Assembly: GCA_963739245.1 (NCBI GenBank)
Contig: CAVTZP010000005.1
Span: 62,001 to 126,000, forward strand
Reading direction: 5' to 3'
DNA: 64,000 bases
Origin: CAVTZP01 sp963739245
GTDB lineage: Bacteria > Chloroflexota > Dehalococcoidia > Dehalococcoidales > BS750m-G39
The notes under the pieces are model-generated. The model was not told the DNA's origin, did not search any database, and was given only the letters and a program-made list of their open reading frames with translations. The position numbers and the translations under genes were made by a program. Positions 1-9,734 of this stretch are shown one piece after another. Positions within the stretch are counted from its first letter, which is position 1; each line of letters opens with the position of its first letter.

Positions 1-690
1 ATCAAACGGCAATTCAAGTGCTGAAAGATTAGCGCGCACAACATCATCAACATAAACATAGTCCCGGGTTTTGCTACCATCGCCCCAAATTTGTGCCTGT
101 TCACCACTTGCCAATTTACGAATATAGTCAGCCATCGCTCCGGTCACTTGCCTAGGGCCGTAAACAGCTGCATAACGTAAGACAACGTAGCGTAAGCCAA
201 AGGTAGCCCTAAAGAACTCTAGATAATTCTCGACAGCATGTTTAGAAACCACGTATGGGGAGATGGGACTAACAGGTTCAGTTTCGCGAGCAGGGAGGTT
301 CTTAGTATTGCCATAAAGAAACCCCGAAGATGAGAAAATAATCTTTTCGACGCCATATTTTTTAGCATTTTGAAGAATATTAACTGAACCAGCAATACTA
401 TCCATATCCATAAGGGGGTTCTCAATTGCTTTGGGCACTAGAACATTGAAGGCAAAGTGATAAACAAGTTCAGGCCTTTCTTTCTCAAAAACATTCTTGA
501 CTTCAGGACTTGCGGTATTTAACTCATAAAATGTTCCTCTAGGATTAAGATTTTCCTCCCAACCGGTAACCAGATTGTCAATTACAATAACTTCAGCCCC
601 CTTTTCAAGAAGAGCATTAACGGTATGGTAGCCTATGAAACCAGCTCCTCCAGTAACCAAGACTTTCTTACCCTTAAGTTCCATTTCCAC
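1..690 (-). CDS. NAD-dependent sugar epimerase/dehydratase (3' end cut by window)
   Basis: Short-chain dehydrogenase-type nucleotide-sugar epimerase, probably of the UDP-glucose 4-epimerase / dTDP-glucose dehydratase group. The frame is open from the left edge, so the C-terminus is missing. Visible motifs are the Rossmann loop VTGGAGFIG near residue 10, the catalytic S...YxxxK pair (SSS, then SPYVVSK), LRYAAVYGPRQ, and the substrate-side DYVYVDDVV. The start is either GTG at 690, with AAGGGA about 7 nt upstream, or in-frame ATG at 684. It is the most downstream visible gene of a leftward glycan-modification run. Family assignment is firm; the substrate cannot be told. Confidence 0.9.
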   Translation of the reverse strand, partial: MEMELKGKKVLVTGGAGFIGYHTVNALLEKGAEVIVIDNLVTGWEENLNPRGTFYELNTASPEVKNVFEKERPELVYHFAFNVLVPKAIENPLMDMDSIAGSVNILQNAKKYGVEKIIFSSSGFLYGNTKNLPARETEPVSPISPYVVSKHAVENYLEFFRATFGLRYVVLRYAAVYGPRQVTGAMADYIRKLASGEQAQIWGDGSKTRDYVYVDDVVRANLSALELPFD

Positions 691-722
691 TCAAATTCCC
701 TTTTAAGACTCTACCTATATTT

Positions 723-1559
723 TCACTTTCTAGGTTCTTTACAAATTGCCAAAAGATTAAATGACTTCTCTAAATAATCGTCGAAGATGCCAAGATTCTG
801 AATTGTTGTTACATGTTCCACATGCATATGCCAATTCTCTTGCTCTCTCTTCCCGTCTAATACAATATCTTGGCAAAAGATCTGTACGCCAGCAAAGTAA
901 GACTCTAGCAAGTCTTTTAATTCACTGCATGACAGTTCTTTTTGGTGATGTGGGTTGTCCCCTTTACTTACATAAGCATTAGGCATACTCAATAACGCAA
1001 CACCTTCTGGACGTAGCACATTTGCAACATTGCTGAGGACTTCATATTGTCTATTTGGCGAGAGATGCTCTACAATCTCAAATAATGTGACTACATCAAA
1101 AAATGACATTGGAAAATTCAAAGCTAGATCACAAGCATCCATTATATTAAACCACAAATTGGGCAAACAATAATATTTATGTGCAAAGCTTCCAATTGCT
1201 CTTTTCGAAATATCAATCCCCATTACCAACGGAATTTTAGTGTCCTTAGCAATCTTATAAACACCATACCCAGTTCCACATCCTACATCTAAAAGTGTTT
1301 TTGCACGTATTTTCCCTTCATTAACTAATCCTATGACCCATTCATATCTTTGCAAATGGCATAGTTCTATGAAATTTCCATGCCTTTTGATATGTTCCCA
1401 ATCCCCTTGAATGATTATCCGCTCCCCTTTATTAGTAATTTTGGAGTATTCACTAAGTTTTAGCTCGCTATCCACAGTAGATAGAATCAATCTAATGGTG
1501 TTGACTGGGTGGTGTCGCATGCCTTTAAATAACCTTCGCAAATTTTTAACGACAGCCAT
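723..1559 (-). CDS. SAM-dependent methyltransferase (class I)
   Basis: Class I Rossmann methyltransferase of about 278 residues. Motif I is LLDVGCGTG near residues 90-97, followed by an acidic GID loop and DVVTLFEIVEHL, the post-II region typical of UbiE/Methyltransf_11-type enzymes. I prefer ATG at 1559 because AAAGGA lies upstream; an in-frame TTG at 1568 is the alternative. It sits in a row of three methyltransferases (with 1575-2528 and 2521-3384), probably acting on a surface glycan or lipid-linked sugar. The substrate is unknown. Codon choice is AT-richer than in the downstream core genes. Confidence 0.82.
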   Translation of the reverse strand: MAVVKNLRRLFKGMRHHPVNTIRLILSTVDSELKLSEYSKITNKGERIIIQGDWEHIKRHGNFIELCHLQRYEWVIGLVNEGKIRAKTLLDVGCGTGYGVYKIAKDTKIPLVMGIDISKRAIGSFAHKYYCLPNLWFNIMDACDLALNFPMSFFDVVTLFEIVEHLSPNRQYEVLSNVANVLRPEGVALLSMPNAYVSKGDNPHHQKELSCSELKDLLESYFAGVQIFCQDIVLDGKREQENWHMHVEHVTTIQNLGIFDDYLEKSFNLLAICKEPRK

Positions 1560-1574
1560 TCTTGACAAATTCCT

Positions 1575-2528
1575 TTAAATTCCCCCTTCTCTTAAGACTC
1601 TACTTTTTACGCTTTTAATTACTGCTCTAAATCTACTTGGTATTCGCAGCCAAAATAGTTGCAGCCAATAATGCCATATCAATACTTTCAGAGTTTTCTT
1701 ACGCAGGGTCGGTATTAGACTACCCTCTATCAAAGATGCATTTTTCTTGGCTTCTTTATAGGTATATGCCGTCTCCACAGAATAGTCTTCTTTAACAAGG
1801 GTCATACCAAATGTATCTGCGGGCTGCTTCCCATCGCAGAAGATACCAAATCGGTGATAAGGCCATCTTAGGTCTATCTCTCCTAAAGGCAATAGCCCTG
1901 ACTCCCATATTAAGTCCAGTGGTTTACTAATCTCAGAAAGCATATTTGTATCTACTGTTATAATTGCTCTGCCACCTAGCTTTAAGATTCTTGCCATCTC
2001 CTGCATCCCTTTCCTTTGCACCGTGTAAGGTAAATGTTCTATTACACTTAGGCAGAAAACTCTATCAACAGAATTTGAAGGGAGAGGAATATTTTCCATA
2101 CGCCCATTTATGATTTTCAGTCCGGTTTTCCTGATAAATTCAAGGCTTACACCAAAACCCTTGTACATAATGCGAGATGAGAATATATCTGGGTCAATGC
2201 CTACTACATCACATCTAGCTACATCTTTTAAATAAATTGTAAAAGGTGTCATTCCACAGCCCATATCAACGCATTTCATCCCTGGTTGCAATTCTGCTGA
2301 AAGTAAGGCAAAGGGAAACTCCCACATCCGGGCAGCATAAAGTGAGGGGGTACTTAGCAAGCCAACTGACCAGGGATAACGTGCTCCATTGGCATCTGAG
2401 TAATCAAGAAGCTGGTAGTCGACTGCTATCTTGTCCAAGATGTGAACTATAGACATAAACTCCTCTGTCATCACCTCTTCAATAGAAGCGAAACGTGTTA
2501 AAGGGCTTTGTCGCCTCTGCCTACTCAT
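1575..2528 (-). CDS. SAM-dependent methyltransferase
   Basis: Second class I methyltransferase, about 317 residues. Motif I CVDMGCGMTPF is near residue 87, GIDPD follows, and VFCLSVIEHLPY is the post-II segment. The start at 2528 is chosen because AAAGGAGG lies 5 nt upstream; an ATG 21 nt earlier lacks a good site. The start overlaps the end of the upstream gene by 8 bp (ATGAGTAG), so the two are translationally coupled. The C-terminus is basic and hydrophobic, possibly membrane-associated. Probable role is methylation of a glycan or lipid precursor; no specific substrate can be read from the sequence. Confidence 0.8.
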   Translation of the reverse strand: MSRQRRQSPLTRFASIEEVMTEEFMSIVHILDKIAVDYQLLDYSDANGARYPWSVGLLSTPSLYAARMWEFPFALLSAELQPGMKCVDMGCGMTPFTIYLKDVARCDVVGIDPDIFSSRIMYKGFGVSLEFIRKTGLKIINGRMENIPLPSNSVDRVFCLSVIEHLPYTVQRKGMQEMARILKLGGRAIITVDTNMLSEISKPLDLIWESGLLPLGEIDLRWPYHRFGIFCDGKQPADTFGMTLVKEDYSVETAYTYKEAKKNASLIEGSLIPTLRKKTLKVLIWHYWLQLFWLRIPSRFRAVIKSVKSRVLREGGI

Positions 2529-3384
2529 CCTTGCCTCCTTTATCCTCATCCTCAGGGTAGTAAGCCCAATATCCTGACATAGTCTTTTGGGTATACGCTA
2601 CTGTGCTACTATATTGCAGAGGATGGTTGTTCCTCTCCGACCAAGGGCCAATATAGTATCCACCTAAAGGTAAACCTGCACCAGCACCAATGAGACCGGG
2701 AGGGATCCTATTGAAGTATTTCGACCACCATTTCTCGGAATAGAATAGGGCGACATAGTCTGTCCCTACATATTCATCCGTGAAGATATAACCCTGATCA
2801 ACCAAATTTGGCCAGATGCTTTTAACACAAGTGTGAAGACTTGCTTGTAGGTCCACATCAAGAAAAGCCAATAATATCGGGAAATCCAATTTTGGAAGGG
2901 TATCTTTGAACCAGCCTTTCACGAACTGACAGCATTCTATCGCCCCGTACCGTCTAATATTTGATTTGACTTCATCAAGCGTTCCCAGATAGTCACCCTT
3001 CTTGCAGTGCCTTGCTTCGGGATAGCCTGCTTCACCTTCAGGAAGCCCCTCAAAGGAATCGTATACCTTCAATTTCCTCCCAACAATCCTACAGACCAGT
3101 GACAAATTTGTAGCGCTACCACCCTTCCAAGTTCCACACTCAATAACATTACCCGGTACATCCGGTGGAGTTTCAAGTATCTTCAAAGCCATAGCTAAAT
3201 GTGCTTTGTACGAAGTGCCGGTTGGAATGCGTATGTTGTTAAGGAACATTGTGAAACCCAATTTGAACTTCTTGAATAGAGACATCCTGTACGATTTATG
3301 TATGCTTTTAGAATTCAAGATAAAGAAAATACTGACAGGCACCAAAAGCACATAGTAGACTTTCATAAGTAGGCGCAACATCAA
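2521..3384 (-). CDS. TylF/MycF-type O-methyltransferase
   Basis: Matches the macrocin O-methyltransferase (TylF) family: VIECGTWKGGSATNL (SAM-binding, near residue 80), VYDSFEGLPEGEAG, KGDYLGTLDEV, FVKGWFKDTLPKL and the metal-ligand-like LAFLDVDL ... FTDEY. Family members methylate sugar hydroxyls in antibiotics and surface glycans using Mg2+. The N-terminal 25 residues form a hydrophobic stretch that may anchor the protein. It is the first gene of the three-methyltransferase operon and overlaps the next by 8 bp. Function on a surface polysaccharide is inferred from the neighbours (epimerase, flippase, oligosaccharyltransferase). Confidence 0.82.
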   Translation of the reverse strand: MMLRLLMKVYYVLLVPVSIFFILNSKSIHKSYRMSLFKKFKLGFTMFLNNIRIPTGTSYKAHLAMALKILETPPDVPGNVIECGTWKGGSATNLSLVCRIVGRKLKVYDSFEGLPEGEAGYPEARHCKKGDYLGTLDEVKSNIRRYGAIECCQFVKGWFKDTLPKLDFPILLAFLDVDLQASLHTCVKSIWPNLVDQGYIFTDEYVGTDYVALFYSEKWWSKYFNRIPPGLIGAGAGLPLGGYYIGPWSERNNHPLQYSSTVAYTQKTMSGYWAYYPEDEDKGGKDE

Positions 3385-3823
3385 TATCTTACCCTTTTTG
3401 GTATTCTGGGGAGCAATTTAATACAACTTATTATATTAGAACTTCGCATTCTACTTACCCTAATTTGGGAGTAATGCGAACTGCTTCATCGTCCCCACCC
3501 CTGAATGAACTTCCAATATGCCCTATCAATTTGTGCCTAAATTATATATAATATACCACATATGACCAAAGCTAGCAAAACAACTCTTACCTCGTCGTAG
3601 TGGTCTCGTGAAGACAAGGGCATAGATAAATATCAGGCACTCATTCCAAGCCCAGCATAGCCAATGCCAATTATACCAAACCGTGGCAAAGTTAGATAGC
3701 TTGTTAAAAGTGGCTATGGTCATAAATCCACGGATTATTGCCAGCACTTTTAGCCCGCTGTTAGCCGAAGGATAAAGCCTTGCATTACCGCTGAAGCAGC
3801 ACTATAATCTAGCCAAGGGGTAA
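3385..3823. other. Intergenic, no supported gene
   Basis: AT-rich spacer between the leftward methyltransferase operon and the rightward membrane-protein gene. A 73-codon leftward frame at 3526-3747 has no ribosome site and no recognisable protein character. The stretch must hold the leftward promoter for the methyltransferases, but I could not pick one with confidence. Confidence 0.5.
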
Positions 3824-4009
3824 CATTGGGATAAGCTTGTAGAATCTGGCTTTAAATATATTTACCTTATAAATGAAGAAAAACAGAGACTAGAGCCAGC
3901 TGATTTTGCTTCTATGATGAGATTCTGTAAAAGTACCTTCTTTAGACACCCGACAAGCATGAATCTGCTGTGTGATAAGGCTCCTCTAAGAAAAGAGAGC
4001 AACTATTGA
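3824..4009 (+). pseudogene. 3' remnant of an unidentified gene
   Basis: An open frame of about 61 codons with protein-like composition begins after a TAA with no plausible start and ends in TGA at 4007-4009. It overlaps the TTG start of the next gene (4006), as a translationally coupled upstream gene would. Segments such as FKYIYLINEEKQRLEPADF look like a real C-terminus, but I do not recognise the family. Most likely it is the tail of a gene whose 5' part was lost or frameshifted; a chance frame is the alternative. Confidence 0.3.
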
Positions 4010-6320
4010 ATCCGCCTAATGACTGGGAAATCAAAAAGTGTCTAGCGTTTTGCCTGGGCTTGCTACTAGCTATGCTTGGGCTAATCTGGCTTGATGTCCC
4101 CGGCCTAAGACAGCTAATTGGCTTCATTTTTCTGACCTTTGTCCCTGGCCTCCTCATTCTCAGAATCCTCAAAATTCATAATATAAGCGTAATAGAAAGC
4201 TTGCTTTATTCGGTAGGACTCAGCCTCGCCTTCGTTATGGCAACCGGTGTAGTGGTAAACTTTGCCCTGCCACCTTTAGGAATCTCCCATCCTATCACCT
4301 TGGCACCACTGACAGCTACCTTTACTGTCTTTTCCCTAATATTATGCTTCCTGGCTTATGCGCGTGATAAGAACTTCCGCCCAGCTAATCCCCTACCTGA
4401 TAACAGCGAAGAGGTGGCGAAACCAGGCTTTACCGCCACCATTAACCCCTTTTTGGTGGCCGTCTTGCTACCCCTTCTTGCTATCCTGGGAGCCAGCCTG
4501 GTCAATTCCCATCACAACAACTCCATCCTTCTAGTTCTTATCTTTGTCATTACCATTCTCATTGGAATGGTCGTTTTCAATAAATTCATCCCACCACGAG
4601 TTTACCCTTTCATGATAGCCATGATGGCTTTGGCACTCTTGTATCAGACTACTCTCATATCTAACTATCTGGTAGGCAGCGACATTCATGAGGAGTATTA
4701 TGTCAGCAAACTGGTAATGGAGAATGGCTGCTGGGATGCTACTATCCCCAGACTAATAAACTCCTGTTTAAGCATTGTTATGCTGGCGCCTATTTACTCG
4801 CTCCTGCTCAATACGGGTATCATTTGGCTATTCAAAATAGTCTATCCCCTTTTCTTCTGCCTGGTGCCGTTAGCACTTTTCCATATCTTTCGTCTTCAGA
4901 TTGGCTCTCGCTATGCTTTCCTTGCTGCCTTTTTCTTTATTGCCATGCCAATGTTTTTTATGGACATGGCTCAGTTGGCTAGGCAGCAGGTCTCCGAGCT
5001 CTTTTTCGTCTTGGTGATATTGCTGATGGTAGACCGTAAGCTAACGCTGATACAGAGAACTACTTTAGTCCTTATCTTTGGTTTTGGCGTGGTCGTGTCT
5101 TACTACGGGTTGGGCACCGGCTATGTTATCGGTTATGTAGCCTTTGGGGCGCTGGTGCTTATCTTTATTAAAAGTCGGCCCGGGCGGACTATATGGCAGT
5201 GGCTAGTGGGAAAGTCCAATTCCTTACCTGCTGATTTAACCTCATCGGGGGCTTTTACGAAGAAATCCTTAGCCATCATTGTTGGCGTAAGCCTAGTTTT
5301 CATGCTCGGTTATTATAGTGTCGTTGCCTCAGGGGCAGGCCTCAGCGGATTCCGTATTGCTACCGACATTGGTAAGCAAACAGGTGGGCAAGTGACTGCT
5401 GGCAGCTTTGGGTTTTTAAACCCCTTGACTAAAGAGCCTTTGGCTCAGACTGCTTTAGGTCTTGATTTCCCTTCAGCGTCACTGGGGGGGAAGTGTGGCG
5501 TATCTTCCAATACTTAGTCGAGCTTTGCCTTGTCATTGGCTTCATCAGGCTAATTTTCCGCCCTGGAAGATTGGGGGAATTCAAAACTGAATACCTCTCC
5601 CTGACCATAGTCAGTGTCCTGATTTTACTCGGCATCTATGTCCTCCCCAATTATGGCTGGGGTATGGGTGGCGTTCGGATTTGGCAAATCACTTTACTTC
5701 TTATGGCTCCTTTGTTTCTCCTTGGTGGCGAGGTCATTGGGTATGGTATAGTGAAGTTAGTCAGGGTATTCCGAAGGAGTTTTGCCTCCTCCCAATTAAG
5801 CCTTGATAGTCCGGTGCCCTTACGGTTTTTGGTCCTTGCTATACTGATACCCTATTTTATCTTCAACAGCGGAGTCGTCTTTGAGCTTAGCCGAAGCCAG
5901 ACTACCAATTTCATCAATATGCCCTATTCTATTGCCCTGTCCAGCTATCGGGTAGATGTGAGCACTGTTTTTACCAAGCAAGACGTTACCGCTGCCGAAT
6001 GGTTTTCCAGAGTGGCTGAAGAGGATTGCGTAGTCTATGCTGACCATCATAGCGGTAAGCTGTTTTTAGAACAGATTGACTTTCCCTGCAAGGGGTCGGA
6101 ATTCTCTCGTGATACTAAGGAAGTTCGCTTCCCCAGCTATTTTTACTTGAGAGCTTGGAATATCCAGAATAAGGCGCTAACCTTCGGCACAACTTATGCC
6201 GGACGGCAAAGCGTCAGCTTTGATGATTTGCCTGGAGTAACATACGTAATTGACAGTGGAAATAGAATCTACAACAATGGCGGTGCTCAGGTGCTGATGC
6301 TGAGTGAAGCTCCCCCTTAG
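4006..6320 (+). pseudogene. Multipass membrane protein (DUF2206-like), frameshifted at a G7 tract
   Basis: Two frames, 4006-5517 (about 12-13 membrane segments) and 5493-6320 (further membrane segments plus a soluble C-terminal domain), read as one protein of about 770 residues if one G is added to the run at 5484-5490. Then LDFPSASLGG continues into EVWRIFQYLVEL. Architecture and length suggest the DUF2206 / glycosyltransferase-39-like membrane proteins common in Dehalococcoidia and archaea. The start is TTG at 4006, after AAAGAGAG. The soluble part (about residues 640-770) would face outside. Role in glycan assembly is inferred from context. The break may be an assembly error, phase variation or real loss. 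Confidence 0.6.
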
Positions 6321-6330
6321 CCGGGTAAGA

Positions 6331-7962
6331 CTAAACACTAACTCTGCTATACCTCCATAACCACTTCTTTAAATAATCTGCCTTTGCAATTTTGGTAATT
6401 ACTGCCTTTATTTGCTTCCTTAATTTGAATGGGAGGAGTACATAGAGTTTAAGCAAAATAGTTTCACAAACTAGCACAATTGAAAAGGGAGTATAAGGAA
6501 TATGAGCTGATGATTCATAATTGTCTGGTTTGCAGATTCTTATTTTTATCCTAGAAGCAATACTTTTAATTTCATCTGGGTACTTTAATAAAATATCTTC
6601 GTGAACCGCAGTCCACATAGCACCATTCGCAATGTTGTAAGCTTTATCAAAGATTTCGTCGAATTTTTCTCTGGGCACATCACAAAATAAATATTTAGGT
6701 GCACTTGAAAAGTCTCCTAAATTTGACCAATCAATATGTTCTTTCGATAACATATTATTATTGACAAATTCGTAATAAAAGGGACTACCCGGTAAAGGTC
6801 GAAAACTTCCTACACCCCTAAAATTGCAACCAACGCTTTGCATAAAAGCAACGGTTTCATTCATTTCCCTCTGAGTTTCACCAGGAATACCAAGCATGAA
6901 TGAAACAGCCAAGTGTAAGCCTGCTTCCTTTACGTAAGCACACGCTTGTCTGTTCATTTCAACTGTGGTCTTCTTATTTATTACTTTAAGCATTCTCTCA
7001 GAACCGCTCTCAATTCCAATAGCCATACTGTAACATCCTGCTCTTTTCATCAGTTTTAATGTGTAAGGATCAACTTGATCAACTCGCATGGAAGCAGTCC
7101 ACCTCAATCTGGTGTGAGGCCAAAAAAGTCTTGAACGGATAAATCCCTCACATATCTTGTACAGACGGTTCTTCTGGAGAGCTATCGTATCATCAAAGAA
7201 CGAGATGGAATCAATATCGTATGTCGAGAGATACTTTACCATTTCAATTACATACTCTGGGGAATGAAAACGAACAGGTTTTGACCAGTCACTTGCACAA
7301 AATTTACAAGAATATGGGCAACTTCTTGAAGTGAGGGAGGAAATGCCTTTGTAACCCCAACCAGTTATCGTGGATGTGCTAAAATCAGTGTAAAAATTAC
7401 GATTTGCAAGGTCGTAATTTGGAAATGGATATTTGTCAATGTCTAAATTTACGGCTCTCCTTTCAAATTTATCAACGTGGTCTCTGTGCATAAGACCTTG
7501 TATACCACTAATTTTCTTTCCATCCAAAACATCCAGGCAAACTTCCTCTCCAGGCCCAATGCATATTGCATCAATGTATTGATTTTGCTGAAAGGTTAGT
7601 ATCGGCTCTACAGATGGATGAGGTCCTCCTGCAATAATTATGCGATTAGGAGAGTGCGTTTTAAGTGCATATGAAATCTTTTTTGCTTCATCAAATAATG
7701 CCGTTAATATATTTATTCCGATGATGTCAGGTTTAAATTCATCTACGATTTTTAAAATGAGTGGAATATACTCATTTGTTTTATGTTCCACAATAAGCTC
7801 GCGACAATCTATAATCTTGACATCATGACCTTTTGCCTGAAGATAGCTGCCTATTGTTATCAACCCGATGGGAGGTATACGACCAATACTCCAAGAAGGA
7901 TTCTTGAACGTATCAAAGTCCGAACTGTGAGGTGGCAGTATAAAAAGTACTCTAGATTTCAC
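6331..7962 (-). CDS. B12-binding radical SAM protein
   Basis: Radical SAM enzyme of 543 residues. The N-terminal cobalamin-binding-like domain (residues 1-150) includes PPIGLITIGSYLQAKGHDV and ADIIGIN-type strands. The Fe-S motif CPYSCKFC is near residue 215, followed by the SAM-binding GIESGSERMLK and MLGIPGETQREM. The start is GTG at 7962 with GAGGGGAAG upstream. This class (BchE/HpnP-like) performs methylations or rearrangements of unactivated carbons. Position between a membrane glycan protein and a flippase suggests modification of a lipid or sugar, but the substrate is unknown. Low GC, like the methyltransferases. Confidence 0.87.
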   Translation of the reverse strand: MKSRVLFILPPHSSDFDTFKNPSWSIGRIPPIGLITIGSYLQAKGHDVKIIDCRELIVEHKTNEYIPLILKIVDEFKPDIIGINILTALFDEAKKISYALKTHSPNRIIIAGGPHPSVEPILTFQQNQYIDAICIGPGEEVCLDVLDGKKISGIQGLMHRDHVDKFERRAVNLDIDKYPFPNYDLANRNFYTDFSTSTITGWGYKGISSLTSRSCPYSCKFCASDWSKPVRFHSPEYVIEMVKYLSTYDIDSISFFDDTIALQKNRLYKICEGFIRSRLFWPHTRLRWTASMRVDQVDPYTLKLMKRAGCYSMAIGIESGSERMLKVINKKTTVEMNRQACAYVKEAGLHLAVSFMLGIPGETQREMNETVAFMQSVGCNFRGVGSFRPLPGSPFYYEFVNNNMLSKEHIDWSNLGDFSSAPKYLFCDVPREKFDEIFDKAYNIANGAMWTAVHEDILLKYPDEIKSIASRIKIRICKPDNYESSAHIPYTPFSIVLVCETILLKLYVLLPFKLRKQIKAVITKIAKADYLKKWLWRYSRVSV

Positions 7963-8140
7963 GTTAAAAGTCTTCCCCTCAAACCCTTAGAATAGTTTTC
8001 CCCCTTCAAATATTCATCTTGATTTTCTACTGCAAAATGGAGGGCAAAATCCATATCCCACTTAGCCTCCTTATTGACTGCTATGTTATCTAAGGAAACA
8101 TTTCGTGTCAAGCTAGGAAGCTACAATTTTTAATTTATAA

Positions 8141-9697
8141 TTAGACGAATCTCCTTAGTATTTTCTTTATGGGGGTGACGTTTATGCCACTCCTCTTTTC
8201 TATCTCCAGAAGCAGGGCTATATCCTCCTGGTCAAAGCTCCGGGTAAACACCGTAGCTATGCCATATATAACGTAATACAGAACAAACAGCAATGGCAGC
8301 ATCCATAATGTAACGCTGAGAAAGCTGCCAATTGTAAACCGAAAAAGAAGAGCCAAAACTATAGAAGCTATAACCGGCTTAAGCAGGTTCTTGCTCAGTG
8401 GCTGAGCCCGACATAGTGAATAAACCCTTGCTGTTAGGATAACATCAACCAAAATGAGAGATACCGCCGAGGCAATGGCAGCGCCGACTATACTCAGGGG
8501 TGGGATAAGAACAATATTCAGAGCTACATTCATCATAGCTCCAGCCAAAACAGACCACATTATGAATCTGGACTTGCCCCAGGCTAATAGTGTGCTTGCG
8601 CTGTGACCAAGGAGATTATGGATGATAGAACCAAGGGAAAGAATGCGCACAGCCGGGGCGGCGGCAATATAAGCCGAGCCAAAGAGAAGGTTAAGCACAG
8701 CTTCGGGGAATAAGCACAAAACTAGAAATATAGGCAAGGTTAGAGAGACCACCCATTTAGTCAAAATGGTATAGTTTCGCCTCAGTTCAGCCATCAGATT
8801 TTGAGAGTATAAACCGGTAGCCACCGGGGTATAGATTAGCAGCATGGCAGCTAAAGGCTGAGAGATAAACTGAGCTAAGGGATAGGCGGCATTATATAAA
8901 CCTACTACCTCTGGCACTTTAAAATAGCCCAGCATTAAGGTATCCATTGAGAATAATATCATGGTAAACATGGCTGTGCTTAAGAGTGGCAGGGAGAAAA
9001 TCAATAGCTCTTTCCTGCCAGAGAAATTGGCTCTTTTGCTGTCGGTGAATGTTATCGGCTGGGGTAATTTCCTTACCGTGTATAGGACTAAGGCAACGAA
9101 GGTAAGAATGAGAGCTGACAGATAGGCATAAAAGACAGCGACGAAGGGTAGGTCAAGTAGGATTACTGCTAATAAAAACAATAGAAACAGGATGTTTAGC
9201 AGGATGGACTGAAAATATGTCTGAGGTTCTACGTTGTCAAAGCCGAGGAAGATAGCAGCAAGGATGTTTATCAGGGTGAAAAAGGGTATCCCAATGGCAA
9301 ATATCCTCAGTGGCAGTGCCAAATCGGAGGCATGGAAGATGTTCAGGGCAATAGCCTCAGCGCTAAAGAAAATAGCTATGCCGATGATGATGCTAGCAGC
9401 AGTAGCTAACTGTAGCGAAGCCGATATGGTTCCGCGGACTCTAGCCGCTTCTTCTCTACCTCGAAAGTAAGCAATGTATCTGGTGGCTCCGAGCTGCAAG
9501 CCAAGGCTAGCTAATATCATGGAGAAGTTCAATACCACTAGCGCTAAGGAGAAGATGCCGTAATTGGCCTCCAAGGCATATCTAGCAATGATGAGTCTAG
9601 CGATAAACCCAAGCAACAGCCCGAGGAATATCCCAACCACGGCAATTCCGGCACCATGGGTTATCTTCTTCAGGGAATCGCTCAAAGGTTCATACAT
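8141..9697 (-). CDS. Polysaccharide/oligosaccharide flippase (Wzx/MATE-like)
   Basis: 518-residue protein with about 14 hydrophobic segments, of the MOP/PST superfamily that translocates lipid-linked oligosaccharides across the cytoplasmic membrane. Characteristic stretches are the N-terminal FLGLLLGFIARLIIARY, YIAYFRG in the first loop, and the central LPLLSTAMFTMILFSMDTL segment. It lies directly downstream of the oligosaccharyltransferase gene in the same direction (37-nt gap), a natural pairing: the flippase delivers the lipid-linked glycan that the transferase uses. The start at ATG 9697 follows common length for the family. Confidence 0.9.
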   Translation of the reverse strand: MYEPLSDSLKKITHGAGIAVVGIFLGLLLGFIARLIIARYALEANYGIFSLALVVLNFSMILASLGLQLGATRYIAYFRGREEAARVRGTISASLQLATAASIIIGIAIFFSAEAIALNIFHASDLALPLRIFAIGIPFFTLINILAAIFLGFDNVEPQTYFQSILLNILFLLFLLAVILLDLPFVAVFYAYLSALILTFVALVLYTVRKLPQPITFTDSKRANFSGRKELLIFSLPLLSTAMFTMILFSMDTLMLGYFKVPEVVGLYNAAYPLAQFISQPLAAMLLIYTPVATGLYSQNLMAELRRNYTILTKWVVSLTLPIFLVLCLFPEAVLNLLFGSAYIAAAPAVRILSLGSIIHNLLGHSASTLLAWGKSRFIMWSVLAGAMMNVALNIVLIPPLSIVGAAIASAVSLILVDVILTARVYSLCRAQPLSKNLLKPVIASIVLALLFRFTIGSFLSVTLWMLPLLFVLYYVIYGIATVFTRSFDQEDIALLLEIEKRSGINVTPIKKILRRFV

Positions 9698-9734
9698 ATC
9701 AGTATCTTAATGATGCCGGGGCAGCCTTCAAGGG

